The notes under the pieces were generated by a model that was not told the DNA's origin, did no database searches, and worked only from the letters and a program-made list of their open reading frames with translations. Shown here in pieces: positions 56,361 through 64,000 of a stretch of DNA of 64,000 nucleotides. Within the stretch, counting starts at the first letter, position 1. Each line of letters begins with the position of its first letter. A program made the position numbers and the translations under genes. This DNA is from Rheinheimera pacifica (GTDB lineage Bacteria > Pseudomonadota > Gammaproteobacteria > Enterobacterales > Alteromonadaceae). The stretch lies in the NCBI RefSeq assembly GCF_900108485.1, contig NZ_FNXF01000001.1:310001-374000 (forward strand), written 5' to 3'.

Positions 56361-56867
56361 TCAGGCCTGAGTTTCAATATCCACAACAATATCTGTGGCA
56401 ATGGCTTCAAGTGCCCGAACCACTTCGTCACGGCTAACGCTGGAGGGTAGCTCTACCGTGGCAACCGCATTAAACAGCGGTACACCCCAGTTTGGCGCAC
56501 TTTGTTTGCTGCTTTCAAAATGTATTATGTTGGTACCTTTATGTTTAATAACCGATGACAGCTCGCGCACTATACCCGGGCGGTCGTTACCGGTAATAAC
56601 AAACTTCAGATGTTGCTGTTCGTTCAGGCTGCTGGGGATACCGTGCTGAATTTTAATATCCAGATCACTTATTTTTTCCAGTGCGGCGGTAAGCTCAGCT
56701 AAATCCTGCTCGGCCACTTCTACTTGTAATATACCGGCGAAATAACCTGCCAGATGGCTAAGGTTGCTGGCCATCCAATTACCGTTGTGTGTGCTGACCA
56801 CTGTTGCCAGAGTCTCGACCAAACCTGCTTTATCTTTACCAATTAATGTCAGTACTAACTGCTTCAT
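56361..56867 (-). CDS. gcvR: GcvR-like protein with two ACT domains
   Basis: A 168-aa protein made of two ACT domains (about 1-75 and 86-166). The first begins MKQLVLTLIGKDKAGLVETL and the second HLKFVITGNDRPGIVRELSS. GcvR in E. coli binds GcvA and represses the glycine cleavage operon when glycine is low; a glycine-related role in this organism is inferred by similarity. AGGA lies upstream of the ATG. It is transcribed toward ppk, with 91 bases between, and divergent from phoU2. Confidence 0.85.
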   Translation of the reverse strand: MKQLVLTLIGKDKAGLVETLATVVSTHNGNWMASNLSHLAGYFAGILQVEVAEQDLAELTAALEKISDLDIKIQHGIPSSLNEQQHLKFVITGNDRPGIVRELSSVIKHKGTNIIHFESSKQSAPNWGVPLFNAVATVELPSSVSRDEVVRALEAIATDIVVDIETQA

Positions 56868-57123
56868 GCGCTATTTTCCTGTCAGACTTAAATTAGCGTG
56901 TCGGCCAAAAACACTGTGGTTTGCCGCTTACACGACCTGAGTGTAGCGCCTGTTACCGATTTTTAAAATGTAGCCTTAACATTATTTGTAAATTTAGTAA
57001 GTTAAGCCTGCTGGTTTGTAGCTATGCTGGCACTACAGTTGCCTTTCTGACTATACTTAAGCTGTTTTCGCGATGGCTCACACCCTGGGTTTCACCTTAT
57101 CAGTCACATGCACGGAGTTCGCA

Positions 57124-57834
57124 GTGGATAAACTCAATTTAACAAAACATATTTCCAGTTCTTTTAATGAAGAAATTGACGAAGTGCGCAACCATGTAAT
57201 GGCGATGGGCGGCTTAATCGAACAACAGCTGAATAACGCGCTAATGGCCATTGCCGATGCCGACGCCGAGCTGGCGCAAAAGGTGATAGACAACGATTTA
57301 AAGGTAAATAACTGGGAATTGCAGATTGATAAAGAGTGCACCCGCATTATTGTGCGCCGCCAGCCGGCAGCCAGCGATTTACGCCTGATTATGGCCATTA
57401 TGAAAACCATTGCCGATTTAGAGCGCATTGGCGATGAAACCCGGCGTATTGCCAGGGTGGCGCTGGAATCGTTTAATTCAGAACAGCAGGGCTTGCTGGT
57501 AAACCTGGATAATTTAGGCCGCCATGTAGGCCAGATGCTGCATGACGTGCTGGATGCTTTTGCCCGCATGGACGTAGAAACTGCCTTGCTGGTACATAAA
57601 GAAGATAAAAAAGTTGACCGCGAATACGAAGCGATTACCCGCCAGCTAATGACCTACATGATTGAAGACCCGCGCTCTATTCCAAAAATTATGAATGTAC
57701 TCTGGTCGGCCCGCTCACTGGAGCGTATAGGCGATCGCTGTAAAAACCTGGCTGAGTACATTATCTTTTTCGTTAAAGGTAAGGTGGTGCGCCACAGCAG
57801 CGCCGAGCAGCTGGAGCAAGATGCACGCAGCTGA
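57124..57834 (+). CDS. phoU2: Second PhoU homologue
   Basis: 236 aa from the GTG at 57124, which has CGGAG upstream and gives the normal PhoU start (VDKLNLTKHISSSFNEEIDE, like the E. coli MDNLNLNKHISGQF pattern); the frame is open 17 codons further. Both PhoU bundles are complete, with LERIGDETRRIAR (about 98-110) and LERIGDRCKNLAEY (about 200-213). It is closer to E. coli PhoU than the copy at 32984. It stands 152 bases before DUF47-pit with a terminator between, so its role could be in Pho signalling or in control of Pit. No Pho box found. Confidence 0.92.
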   Translation: MDKLNLTKHISSSFNEEIDEVRNHVMAMGGLIEQQLNNALMAIADADAELAQKVIDNDLKVNNWELQIDKECTRIIVRRQPAASDLRLIMAIMKTIADLERIGDETRRIARVALESFNSEQQGLLVNLDNLGRHVGQMLHDVLDAFARMDVETALLVHKEDKKVDREYEAITRQLMTYMIEDPRSIPKIMNVLWSARSLERIGDRCKNLAEYIIFFVKGKVVRHSSAEQLEQDARS

Positions 57835-57862
57835 TTTTCCTCTGTTTTTACTGTACATCGCC

Positions 57863-57896
57863 AACGCCCTGACTAGACTTCTGCTCAGGGCGTTTT
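57863..57896 (+). terminator. Terminator after phoU2
   Basis: AACGCCCTG (57863-57871) pairs with CAGGGCGTT (57886-57894) around a 14-base loop, with TTTT at the end. Confidence 0.8.
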
Positions 57897-57986
57897 CATT
57901 GTGTATTCATTTTTCGTTTTTCATGCGCTTTGAATGCCGTTACAATGCGCGCCGACTATCGTCAAACCAACATACGAGGCCAGGCT

Positions 57987-58664
57987 ATGCCAGCTAGTAC
58001 TTTTTTATCCGTGTTTGCCAAATCACCGATTAAGCCAATAGAGGAACATATTCGCAAGGTGCATCAGGCGAGTGAATTGTTGTTGCCATTTTTTGATGCA
58101 GTGTATTTGCAGGACTGGCAAACAGCTGCGGATGTACGCAAAAACATCGTGGCGTTGGAAAAGGAAGCCGACAAATTAAAGCGCGAAATCCGCGTTAATC
58201 TGCCGCGCGGGCTGTTTTTGCCGGTAGACCGTACTGACATTTTAGAATTAGTGTCGCAACAAGATAAAATTGCTAACAAAACCAAAGACATTACCGGCCG
58301 TGTATTGGGCCGCGAGTTACTTATTCCTGTTAGCCTGCAGGCGGGTTTTAAAGCCTATGTGCAGCGTTGTATTGACGCTACCGCACTGGCCAGTGAAGTG
58401 ATTAACGAGCTGGATGAACTGCTGGAAACCGGCTTTCGTGGCCGTGAAGTTGATCTGGTTATTAAGATGGTAGAACAACTGGATACCATTGAAGGTGACA
58501 CCGACGAGATGCAAATCAAGTTGCGTAAAGCCTTGCGTCTGGCCGAGACAGAGTTAAACCCAATTGATGTGATGTTTCTGTATCGCACGCTGGAGTGGGT
58601 AGGTGATTTAGCCGACGTCGCGCTTAAAGTTGGTTCGCGTCTTGAAATTATGCTCGCCCGTTAA
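57987..58664 (+). CDS. DUF47-family Pit accessory protein (PhoU-like)
   Basis: 225 aa from the ATG at 57987 (GAGG upstream), the start common to the TIGR00153/YkaA family (MPASTFLSVFAKSPIKPIEE); an upstream ATG at 57930 is unlikely. It is an all-helical PhoU-like protein (QDKIANKTKDITGRVLGREL, LEWVGDLADVALKVGSRLE). DUF47 proteins are nearly always encoded directly before a pit gene and are thought to support or tune low-affinity phosphate transport. The pit gene follows after 18 bases. Confidence 0.9.
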   Translation: MPASTFLSVFAKSPIKPIEEHIRKVHQASELLLPFFDAVYLQDWQTAADVRKNIVALEKEADKLKREIRVNLPRGLFLPVDRTDILELVSQQDKIANKTKDITGRVLGRELLIPVSLQAGFKAYVQRCIDATALASEVINELDELLETGFRGREVDLVIKMVEQLDTIEGDTDEMQIKLRKALRLAETELNPIDVMFLYRTLEWVGDLADVALKVGSRLEIMLAR

Positions 58665-58682
58665 TTTTAAAAGGTTTCCCTG

Positions 58683-59951
58683 ATGGATATTATTCAATCA
58701 TACGGTTTGATCCTGATTATTATCGCTGCCGTGTTCGGTTTTTTAATGGCTTATGGTGTTGGTGCCAATGACGTTGCCAATGCAATGGGCACTTCTGTAG
58801 GTTCTAAAGCGCTGACGATAAAACAAGCTATTTTTATTGCCGCTATTTTTGAGTTTGCCGGTGCTTATTTAGCCGGTGGTTCAGTTACCTCTACTATTCG
58901 CGGCGGTATCACCGACGCGTCGTTCTTTGTCGATGCTCCTGAACTGATGGTTTACGGCATGATAGCGGCGCTGTTAGCTGCCGCCACCTGGCTGATTGTA
59001 GCCTCTTACTTTGGCTGGCCGGTATCTACCACGCACTCTATAGTTGGCGCCATTATTGGTTTTGCTGCGGTAGGCGTGGGTATGGACGCCGTACACTGGG
59101 ACAAAGTAGGCGGTATTGTCGGCAGCTGGATTGTAACGCCAATGCTGGCAGGTGTACTGGCCTATATGTTTTTTATGAGTGCACAAAGGCTGATTTTTGA
59201 TACCGACAATCCGCTGGCGAATGCTAAAAAGTATGTCCCGTTTTATATGGCGTTTGCTGCCTTTATGATGTCACTGGTAACTGTACAAAAAGGCCTGGTG
59301 CATGTGGGCATGGATATCAGCACTATAACCGGTTACTACATTGCCCTGGCTATTGCGGTGGTGGTGGGTTTAATTGGTAAAGTAGCGATTGCCCGTATTA
59401 AGTTTGATTTAGCTGCCGATAAAAAAATGCAGTTTAACAACGTTGAGCGCATTTTTGGTGTACTGATGATCACCACAGCCTGCTGTATGGCCTTTGCCCA
59501 TGGTTCTAACGATGTCGCTAACGCTATAGGGCCTTTGGCTGCGGTAGTCAGTGTGGTGACGTCAGGTGGCGAAATCAGCAGTAAAGCGCAACTGGCCTGG
59601 TGGATACTGCCATTAGGCGGCATAGGTATTGTTATTGGTTTAGCTACACTGGGGGCCCGGGTTATTAAAACCGTTGGTACGGCCATTACGCATTTAACGC
59701 CAAGCCGTGGTTTTGCTGCTGAGTTATCAGCTGCTTCTACCGTGGTTATTGCCTCTGGCACCGGCTTACCTATTTCTACCACGCAAACCCTGGTAGGTGC
59801 AGTGTTAGGTGTAGGTTTAGCCCGCGGTATTGCCGCGCTTAACTTAGGTGTGGTGCGTAATATCTTTATTTCCTGGATTATTACCCTGCCGGTAGGTGCT
59901 GGCCTGGCGATTATATTCTTCTATATTCTTAAGGCTATTTTCAGCGTTTAA
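58683..59951 (+). CDS. pit: Low-affinity inorganic phosphate transporter
   Basis: A 422-aa membrane protein of the PiT family with two homologous halves: GVGANDVANAMGTSVGSKAL (about 26-45) and HGSNDVANAIGPLAAVVSV (about 275-293), plus WPVSTTHSIVGAIIGF and LPISTTQTLVGAVLG. It moves metal-phosphate with protons at moderate or high phosphate. It forms an operon with the DUF47 gene and ends with a strong terminator. It has no Pho box, which fits opposite use to Pst. Confidence 0.94.
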   Translation: MDIIQSYGLILIIIAAVFGFLMAYGVGANDVANAMGTSVGSKALTIKQAIFIAAIFEFAGAYLAGGSVTSTIRGGITDASFFVDAPELMVYGMIAALLAAATWLIVASYFGWPVSTTHSIVGAIIGFAAVGVGMDAVHWDKVGGIVGSWIVTPMLAGVLAYMFFMSAQRLIFDTDNPLANAKKYVPFYMAFAAFMMSLVTVQKGLVHVGMDISTITGYYIALAIAVVVGLIGKVAIARIKFDLAADKKMQFNNVERIFGVLMITTACCMAFAHGSNDVANAIGPLAAVVSVVTSGGEISSKAQLAWWILPLGGIGIVIGLATLGARVIKTVGTAITHLTPSRGFAAELSAASTVVIASGTGLPISTTQTLVGAVLGVGLARGIAALNLGVVRNIFISWIITLPVGAGLAIIFFYILKAIFSV

Positions 59952-59970
59952 CACTGCTGCAATGCCGCAA

Positions 59971-59998
59971 AAAAAGCCCTCATCACGAGGGCTTTTTT
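59971..59998. terminator. Terminator between pit and the second subtilase
   Basis: AAAAAGCCCTC (59971-59981) pairs exactly with GAGGGCTTTTT (59987-59997) around 5 bases. With A on one side and T on the other it can work for both convergent genes. Confidence 0.93.
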
Positions 59999-60014
59999 AT
60001 GGTGCTTATATCGC

Positions 60015-62276
60015 TTACGGTTGGTATTCACTTACCAGCGTTAAGCCACTTACCGCCCGGAAAGCATATACAGAGAAATGCCAGACACCGGCTTGCGGGT
60101 TGTTAATAACGCAGGTTTCGCTATTGCCGTTTTTATTTGGCCGGCAATCATAGCTGCCGCTTGTAGGCTGGCTGCCATGCTTCACGTACAGATCGGCATC
60201 ACCGCTGCCACCGCTGATCTCAACCGTTAGCTGGGCCATACCTTCCGGCACTTCCAGCGTATAGTGTTGCCAGGCACGGCGCGCTATATTGATGTTAGTA
60301 ATGGTTTCGCCACCGGCATCCGGTAAATCCGGAGCGGTAAAGCTGCCGGTCAGGTTGACACCGGTAAAGGCGCTGTACGCTACCAATTTAACAAAGTAAG
60401 TACCGGTTTGTGCCGGATCAATAGCACAGCTTTCGTTATTACCAAACAGGTAAGGCCGGCAGTCCCAGCTTGATGCGGTTGGCTCGCTGCCAAACTTGAC
60501 ATACAGATCGGCATCACCGGTACCGCCGTTCATGACAAATGACAGGTTGCTGGCGCCAGCAGGTACGGCCAGGGTATACAGCAGTTCTTCACCGGCTGCA
60601 GCGCTGATGCCTGATACTGTTACGCCATTGCTCAGTTCAGTGCCGGTTGGTGGTGGTGGCTCGTTATCGTCGCCATCACCGTCACAGCCGAACTCGGCCA
60701 GATAATCTACCGCTGCTTTGGTTTGTACCAAACCATAGCCATAAGAGGTGTCACGGCCAGTCGCGCCTAAATCTTCTGCTGTTGCTGCTAAGGCACTGCG
60801 GATTTGCGCATTGCTACAATCCGGGTAATGGCTCCATACCAGTGCTGCTACGCCGGCTACATGTGGCGACGCCATAGAGGTACCGTCCATCAGGCCGTAG
60901 TTAGACGGTTCAGCGAACAAGCTGGCATCGTTACCTACTTCTGAAAGCAATAACTGGCCGTCTTCCTGCGATACGCTTAACGCTACTATATTAGTAGTGG
61001 GAGCGTCACCTAAGGTGCCACTGAAATTACCTGGTTCATTGTTATAAATAACTGCACCAATACCGCCACCGGCCTGACATGACTCCACTTTTTGTGCGAA
61101 AGACACTTCGCCACGCTGGATCAGACATATTTTATCGGCAACGTCGGTACAGGTATTTACTGCAAGGCCGCAGCTGGCAAGCTCAGCATTTAAACTTGCC
61201 ATGGCCGAGCCTTCCAACGGGTTAGTGCTGTAAGTGGTGCTGTTTACCGTCAGGCTGGTTTCCAGGCCTGTGCCGGTTGGATAAGTACTCATTACGGCGA
61301 CACCCGGGCCAGCCAGTTCTACCTGTGTATTACGCTGGGAGAAATCGGCATGGGCTTTGGTATCGTCAACGGCTGCAACCGACACCACCGAATCATAAGA
61401 TGCCGGATACGACATGGCGGTGTTGCCGTCATTACCGGCAGCAGCAACAAGTAACACCCCGGCGTCATAAGCGGCCTGCATGGCGTTGCGTTCAGTCACG
61501 TTTGAACCGGCGCCGCCCAAACTCATATTAATTACGGTAGAGCCGTTTTGCACACAGGTATCTACCGCATGTGCCAGAGTAGAAGAATAACCCCAGCCAC
61601 CGGCGTTAAATACTTTAATAATATGCAGTTTTACGTTGCCATTGGGCAACACGCCAACAATACCAACATCGTTATTTAGCGCCGCAATGGTACCGGCTAC
61701 GTGCGTACCGTGTGGGCCACCGGCGTCAAACCAGTTACCGGTACCGATATCATTGGTGCCGGTGATATTGGCAGCGTTAAAATCTTCATGCGGTAAACCC
61801 AGGCCGGAGTCGATAACACATACCGTCTGGTTCGAGGCAAACTGGTCACTAACCAGATCTGCCTGCACCATGGTGTAACCGTAAGGCACTTGCTGCGACA
61901 TAGGAAAACGCGGTAAATCGCGCTCGACATATTCTACATTAGGGTCAGCTTTTAATGCTTTAACCGCGGCAGGGCTTAGCTCGGCTGCTATGGCATTACG
62001 TTTGGCCAGCACATGGTGAACACGGGCACCTTGCCGGCTTAAGCGTTCACTGTTGCTGGTTAGCGCCGACAGCGCATTGTCTTTTGCTGCTTTACTGCGG
62101 TTTAGCAGTGGATCTTTACTCAGGCTGCTGTCTTTATATTTTACGATATAGCGCTCGCTACTGGCTTGTTCTGCCGCCTGACGTAATGAGTCTGCTGATG
62201 CGGCCATGGCATTGGATACCGCGCTTGCCAATAAGCTAACGCCGATCAGTAGTACAGTGTGATGTGATCTGGACAT
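60015..62276 (-). CDS. Secreted S8 serine protease with PA insert and two PPC domains
   Basis: 754 aa from the ATG at 62276 (GGAGG upstream), where a signal peptide begins (MSRSHHTVLLIGVSLLASAV, cleavage AMA); the open frame extends 22 codons further. Order: I9 propeptide (about 40-122), subtilase domain with D156 (VIDSGLGLPHED), H189 (GGPHGTHVAG), N282 (AAAGNDGN) and S467 (DGTSMASPHVAG), a PA domain inserted near 340-455, and two tandem pre-peptidase C-terminal (PPC) domains (about 555-645 and 660-752), each with GDADLYVK and paired cysteines (DCRP...C). PPC domains are usually removed after secretion. It is typical of marine bacterial alkaline proteases. Confidence 0.93.
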   Translation of the reverse strand: MSRSHHTVLLIGVSLLASAVSNAMAASADSLRQAAEQASSERYIVKYKDSSLSKDPLLNRSKAAKDNALSALTSNSERLSRQGARVHHVLAKRNAIAAELSPAAVKALKADPNVEYVERDLPRFPMSQQVPYGYTMVQADLVSDQFASNQTVCVIDSGLGLPHEDFNAANITGTNDIGTGNWFDAGGPHGTHVAGTIAALNNDVGIVGVLPNGNVKLHIIKVFNAGGWGYSSTLAHAVDTCVQNGSTVINMSLGGAGSNVTERNAMQAAYDAGVLLVAAAGNDGNTAMSYPASYDSVVSVAAVDDTKAHADFSQRNTQVELAGPGVAVMSTYPTGTGLETSLTVNSTTYSTNPLEGSAMASLNAELASCGLAVNTCTDVADKICLIQRGEVSFAQKVESCQAGGGIGAVIYNNEPGNFSGTLGDAPTTNIVALSVSQEDGQLLLSEVGNDASLFAEPSNYGLMDGTSMASPHVAGVAALVWSHYPDCSNAQIRSALAATAEDLGATGRDTSYGYGLVQTKAAVDYLAEFGCDGDGDDNEPPPPTGTELSNGVTVSGISAAAGEELLYTLAVPAGASNLSFVMNGGTGDADLYVKFGSEPTASSWDCRPYLFGNNESCAIDPAQTGTYFVKLVAYSAFTGVNLTGSFTAPDLPDAGGETITNINIARRAWQHYTLEVPEGMAQLTVEISGGSGDADLYVKHGSQPTSGSYDCRPNKNGNSETCVINNPQAGVWHFSVYAFRAVSGLTLVSEYQP

Positions 62277-62648
62277 GTTCACCCTCCAGGTGATTTTTAT
62301 AGTTTTTAAACTGTCAGAACCCGATACAACGCGGACGGCCAAACTCGCAAACGGGGGAACTATTGTGTTTAGCTCAGTTATTGCGACGGGGCTATTACCT
62401 GCCAGTTTGACTGGTTTAACACAATTCGCTGTTTACGCTATAACAAATAATACGGTTATTCAAACTCATGTTTACATAAATGCGGCAGCTATCACTTAAG
62501 GTGTTGAATTTATGTTTACTAATTTTTATCAGTTGTAATTTTATGTGCGCCGTAAAATTGCTGGCTGGCGCTTGCATAGCGCAGTTATCAGGCGTAAAGT
62601 TTAACCACTTTTGTAGAACAGTATCTTTGTTTTTAATCGGAATAAATA
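62277..62648. other. Divergent gap between subtilase and oxyR
   Basis: 372 bases with promoters presumably for both genes. Several short frames exist, none with a ribosome site and family look. I see no clear OxyR-type or LacI-type palindrome here. Confidence 0.45.
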
Positions 62649-63557
62649 ATGAAACGTTTGCCCAGTATTAAACAGTTGCAATACCTGCTGGCATTACATG
62701 AACACCAGCACTTTGGCCGTGCAGCTGAAGCTTGTTATATCGGCCAGTCAACGCTCAGTGCGGCTATTGCTAATTTAGAAGAAACCATGGACGCCCAGCT
62801 GCTGGAGCGCGATCATAAAACCTTTATTTTTACCCCGCTGGGCGAAGATGTAGTGCGCCAGGCGCGGCATATTATTGAACAATGCGGCGAGTTAACTGAA
62901 TTTGCCAAATGCCAGGGTAAACCGATGACAGGGCCGTTCCGTTTAGGCTGCATACCCACCATAGCGCCTTTTGTGCTCAGCGAAGTGATGGCATTGTGCC
63001 GCCAGCGCTACCCTGATTTACAGTTGTTGTTACGCGAAGACACCTCTGAAAACTCGTTACATGCTCTGGCTGAAGGGCGGCTGGATATGGTGCTGCTGGC
63101 GCTGCCGTATGAAACCGGCGCTTTTCACACAGAAGTGCTATCGCAGGACGCCTTTAAACTGGTGCTGCATAAAGACTGGCTAAACCGCGGCTTTAATCAG
63201 GATATCAGCCAGTGGCCGGATGAAAGTATTTTTCTGCTGGAGCGTGAGCATTGCCTGACTAATCATGCAGTAAAAGCCTGTGAGCTGGAAGACAGCCGCA
63301 AGGTTAACCCGTTTTTTGCTACCAGCCTGCACACCTTAACCCAGATGGTAAACAATAAACTGGGCGTGACGTTTATGCCGCAGATGGCGATTAACAGCGG
63401 GTTGCTGGACGGCACCGAGTTGGTTACGCAGGCACCCACAACCGGCAATGCTTATCGTGATATCGGCGTGGCCTGGCGGCCAACGTCGACGAAGGCGCGC
63501 AGCTACCGGCTAATGGCCGATTTGATTAGCGAAGTGCTGCAACAAAAGTGCCGTTAA
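62649..63557 (+). CDS. oxyR: Hydrogen-peroxide-sensing LysR regulator
   Basis: A 302-aa LysR-type regulator. The N-terminal HTH is HFGRAAEACYIGQSTLSAAI (about 21-40). The redox pair of OxyR is visible as C202 and C211 (EREHCLTNHAVKACELED), spaced by nine as C199 and C208 of E. coli. TSLHTLTQMVNNKLGVTFMP (about 225-244) matches the OxyR redox-domain region. It activates catalase/peroxidase genes after peroxide oxidation. The start MKRLPSIKQLQYLLALHEH fits the family. Targets are not in the window. Confidence 0.94.
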   Translation: MKRLPSIKQLQYLLALHEHQHFGRAAEACYIGQSTLSAAIANLEETMDAQLLERDHKTFIFTPLGEDVVRQARHIIEQCGELTEFAKCQGKPMTGPFRLGCIPTIAPFVLSEVMALCRQRYPDLQLLLREDTSENSLHALAEGRLDMVLLALPYETGAFHTEVLSQDAFKLVLHKDWLNRGFNQDISQWPDESIFLLEREHCLTNHAVKACELEDSRKVNPFFATSLHTLTQMVNNKLGVTFMPQMAINSGLLDGTELVTQAPTTGNAYRDIGVAWRPTSTKARSYRLMADLISEVLQQKCR

Positions 63558-63580
63558 GGCGCTTGTTCTGCTAAAATGCC

Positions 63581-63600
63581 GGCTGTTTTTTTACAGCCGT
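63581..63600 (+). repeat. Hairpin in the queA leader
   Basis: CGGCTGT (63581-63587) pairs with ACAGCCG (63594-63600) around six T. A TAAAAT -10-like element at 63573-63578 lies just upstream, so the hairpin would lie at the 5' end of the queA mRNA or be the oxyR terminator with an unusual T loop. Confidence 0.45.
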
Positions 63601-63632
63601 GCCCTCTGGTCGGTAAAGCCAAGGAACTCTCT

Positions 63633-64000
63633 ATGTCAGTTACTTCTGTCCCAGCTAAAAGTATGCAAGTCAGTGATTTTTCATTCGAGCTGCCCGAGCA
63701 GCTTATTGCCCGTTTTCCCAAAGCCGAACGTTCATCCAGCCGCTTACTGGCCATGGACAAACATAGCGGTGCGTTACAACATCATATTTTTAAAGACTTA
63801 GCCGACTTTTTACAGCCTGGTGATCTGCTGGTATTTAACAATACCAAGGTAATACCGGCGCGTTTATTCGGCCAGAAAGCTTCCGGTGGCAAAGTAGAAG
63901 TGCTGGTAGAGCGCATGCTGGACGATAAGCGCTTTTTAGCCCACGTGCGCGCCAGTAAAGCGCCCAAGCCCGGCACCGAGCTGATACTGGAAAACAGTGC
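63633..64000 (+). CDS. queA: tRNA preQ1(34) S-adenosylmethionine ribosyltransferase-isomerase, partial
   Basis: The first 122 codons of QueA; the gene runs off the window's right edge. QueA transfers the ribosyl part of SAM to preQ1 in tRNA, forming epoxyqueuosine. The sequence follows E. coli closely: [55 protein letters not shown] and [13 protein letters not shown]. The ATG at 63633 has AAGGA upstream; an ATG at 63663 ([11 protein letters not shown]) aligns with the E. coli start and is an alternative. Downstream tgt is expected but not visible. Confidence 0.93.
   Translation, partial: MSVTSVPAKSMQVSDFSFELPEQLIARFPKAERSSSRLLAMDKHSGALQHHIFKDLADFLQPGDLLVFNNTKVIPARLFGQKASGGKVEVLVERMLDDKRFLAHVRASKAPKPGTELILENS

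Noticed and set aside
22915..62276. The two S8 subtilases as a duplicated pair
   Set aside because: They share fold and PA insertion but differ in length, catalytic contexts and C-terminal domains, so recent duplication is unlikely.

Overview
The window reads as chromosomal DNA of an aerobic, polymer-degrading aquatic gammaproteobacterium. Gene content (TonB-dependent sugar receptors, a Shewanella-type nag pathway, cupin/SapC pair, PEP-CTERM protein, secreted S8 proteases, coaD/kbl/tdh, Pst/Pho/Ppk genes, OxyR, QueA) and protein style fit the Rheinheimera / Alishewanella / Arsukibacterium group; the genus is an inference from resemblance, not a database match. I see no rRNA, tRNA, CRISPR array, insertion sequence or prophage.

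Layout. (1) 0.3-3.3 kb: an AbgT-type transporter, then a small AT-rich patch with a 67-aa membrane protein and an unrecognised exported protein, closed by a 38-bp perfect palindrome. (2) 3.3-16.8 kb: a chitin-sugar (GlcNAc) utilisation locus: LacI-type regulator (NagR-like), TonB receptor, cupin-like protein, SapC-like protein, GH20 hexosaminidase, GlcNAc kinase, SIS-type GlcN-6-P deaminase, NagA and the NagP permease. Matching 18-bp palindromes lie before the receptor and before the kinase, with a poorer copy before the regulator. (3) 16.8-21.9 kb: Wzi-like outer-membrane protein overlapping coaD, a TetR regulator, then kbl-tdh for threonine catabolism. (4) 22-27 kb: a PEP-CTERM protein, a large secreted subtilase with a PA insert and a diguanylate cyclase. 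(5) 27-42.6 kb: a phosphate island: two tandem pstS genes, pstCAB-phoU, a beta-glucan pair (GH16 lipoprotein and TonB receptor), a porin, and phoBR. (6) 42.6-52.4 kb: accessory and housekeeping genes: SDR plus a coupled unknown gene, M20 peptidase-tag-GNAT, MBL hydrolase, CorA, an arsR-acr3-phosphatase operon and an exported methyltransferase. (7) 52.6-60 kb: polyphosphate and phosphate again: ppk-ppx, gcvR, a second phoU, DUF47-pit. (8) 60-64 kb: a second secreted subtilase with two PPC domains, oxyR, and the start of queA at the window edge.

How it works together. Five Pho-box-like sites (7+4+7 units) precede pstS2, pstC, the porin (two boxes in tandem), phoB and ppk. They link high-affinity uptake, outer-membrane permeability, the sensor itself and polyphosphate storage into one PhoB regulon over about 30 kb. 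The low-affinity Pit system with DUF47 has no such box. The nag locus is a complete route from outer-membrane import of chitin oligomers to fructose-6-phosphate, under a single operator type. The less explained parts are the cupin/SapC pair, the Pho-island insertion of the glucan pair with its own LacI-type palindrome, the phosphatase in the arsenic operon, the twin WDCCGG modules of the GH16 enzyme and several small unknown genes.
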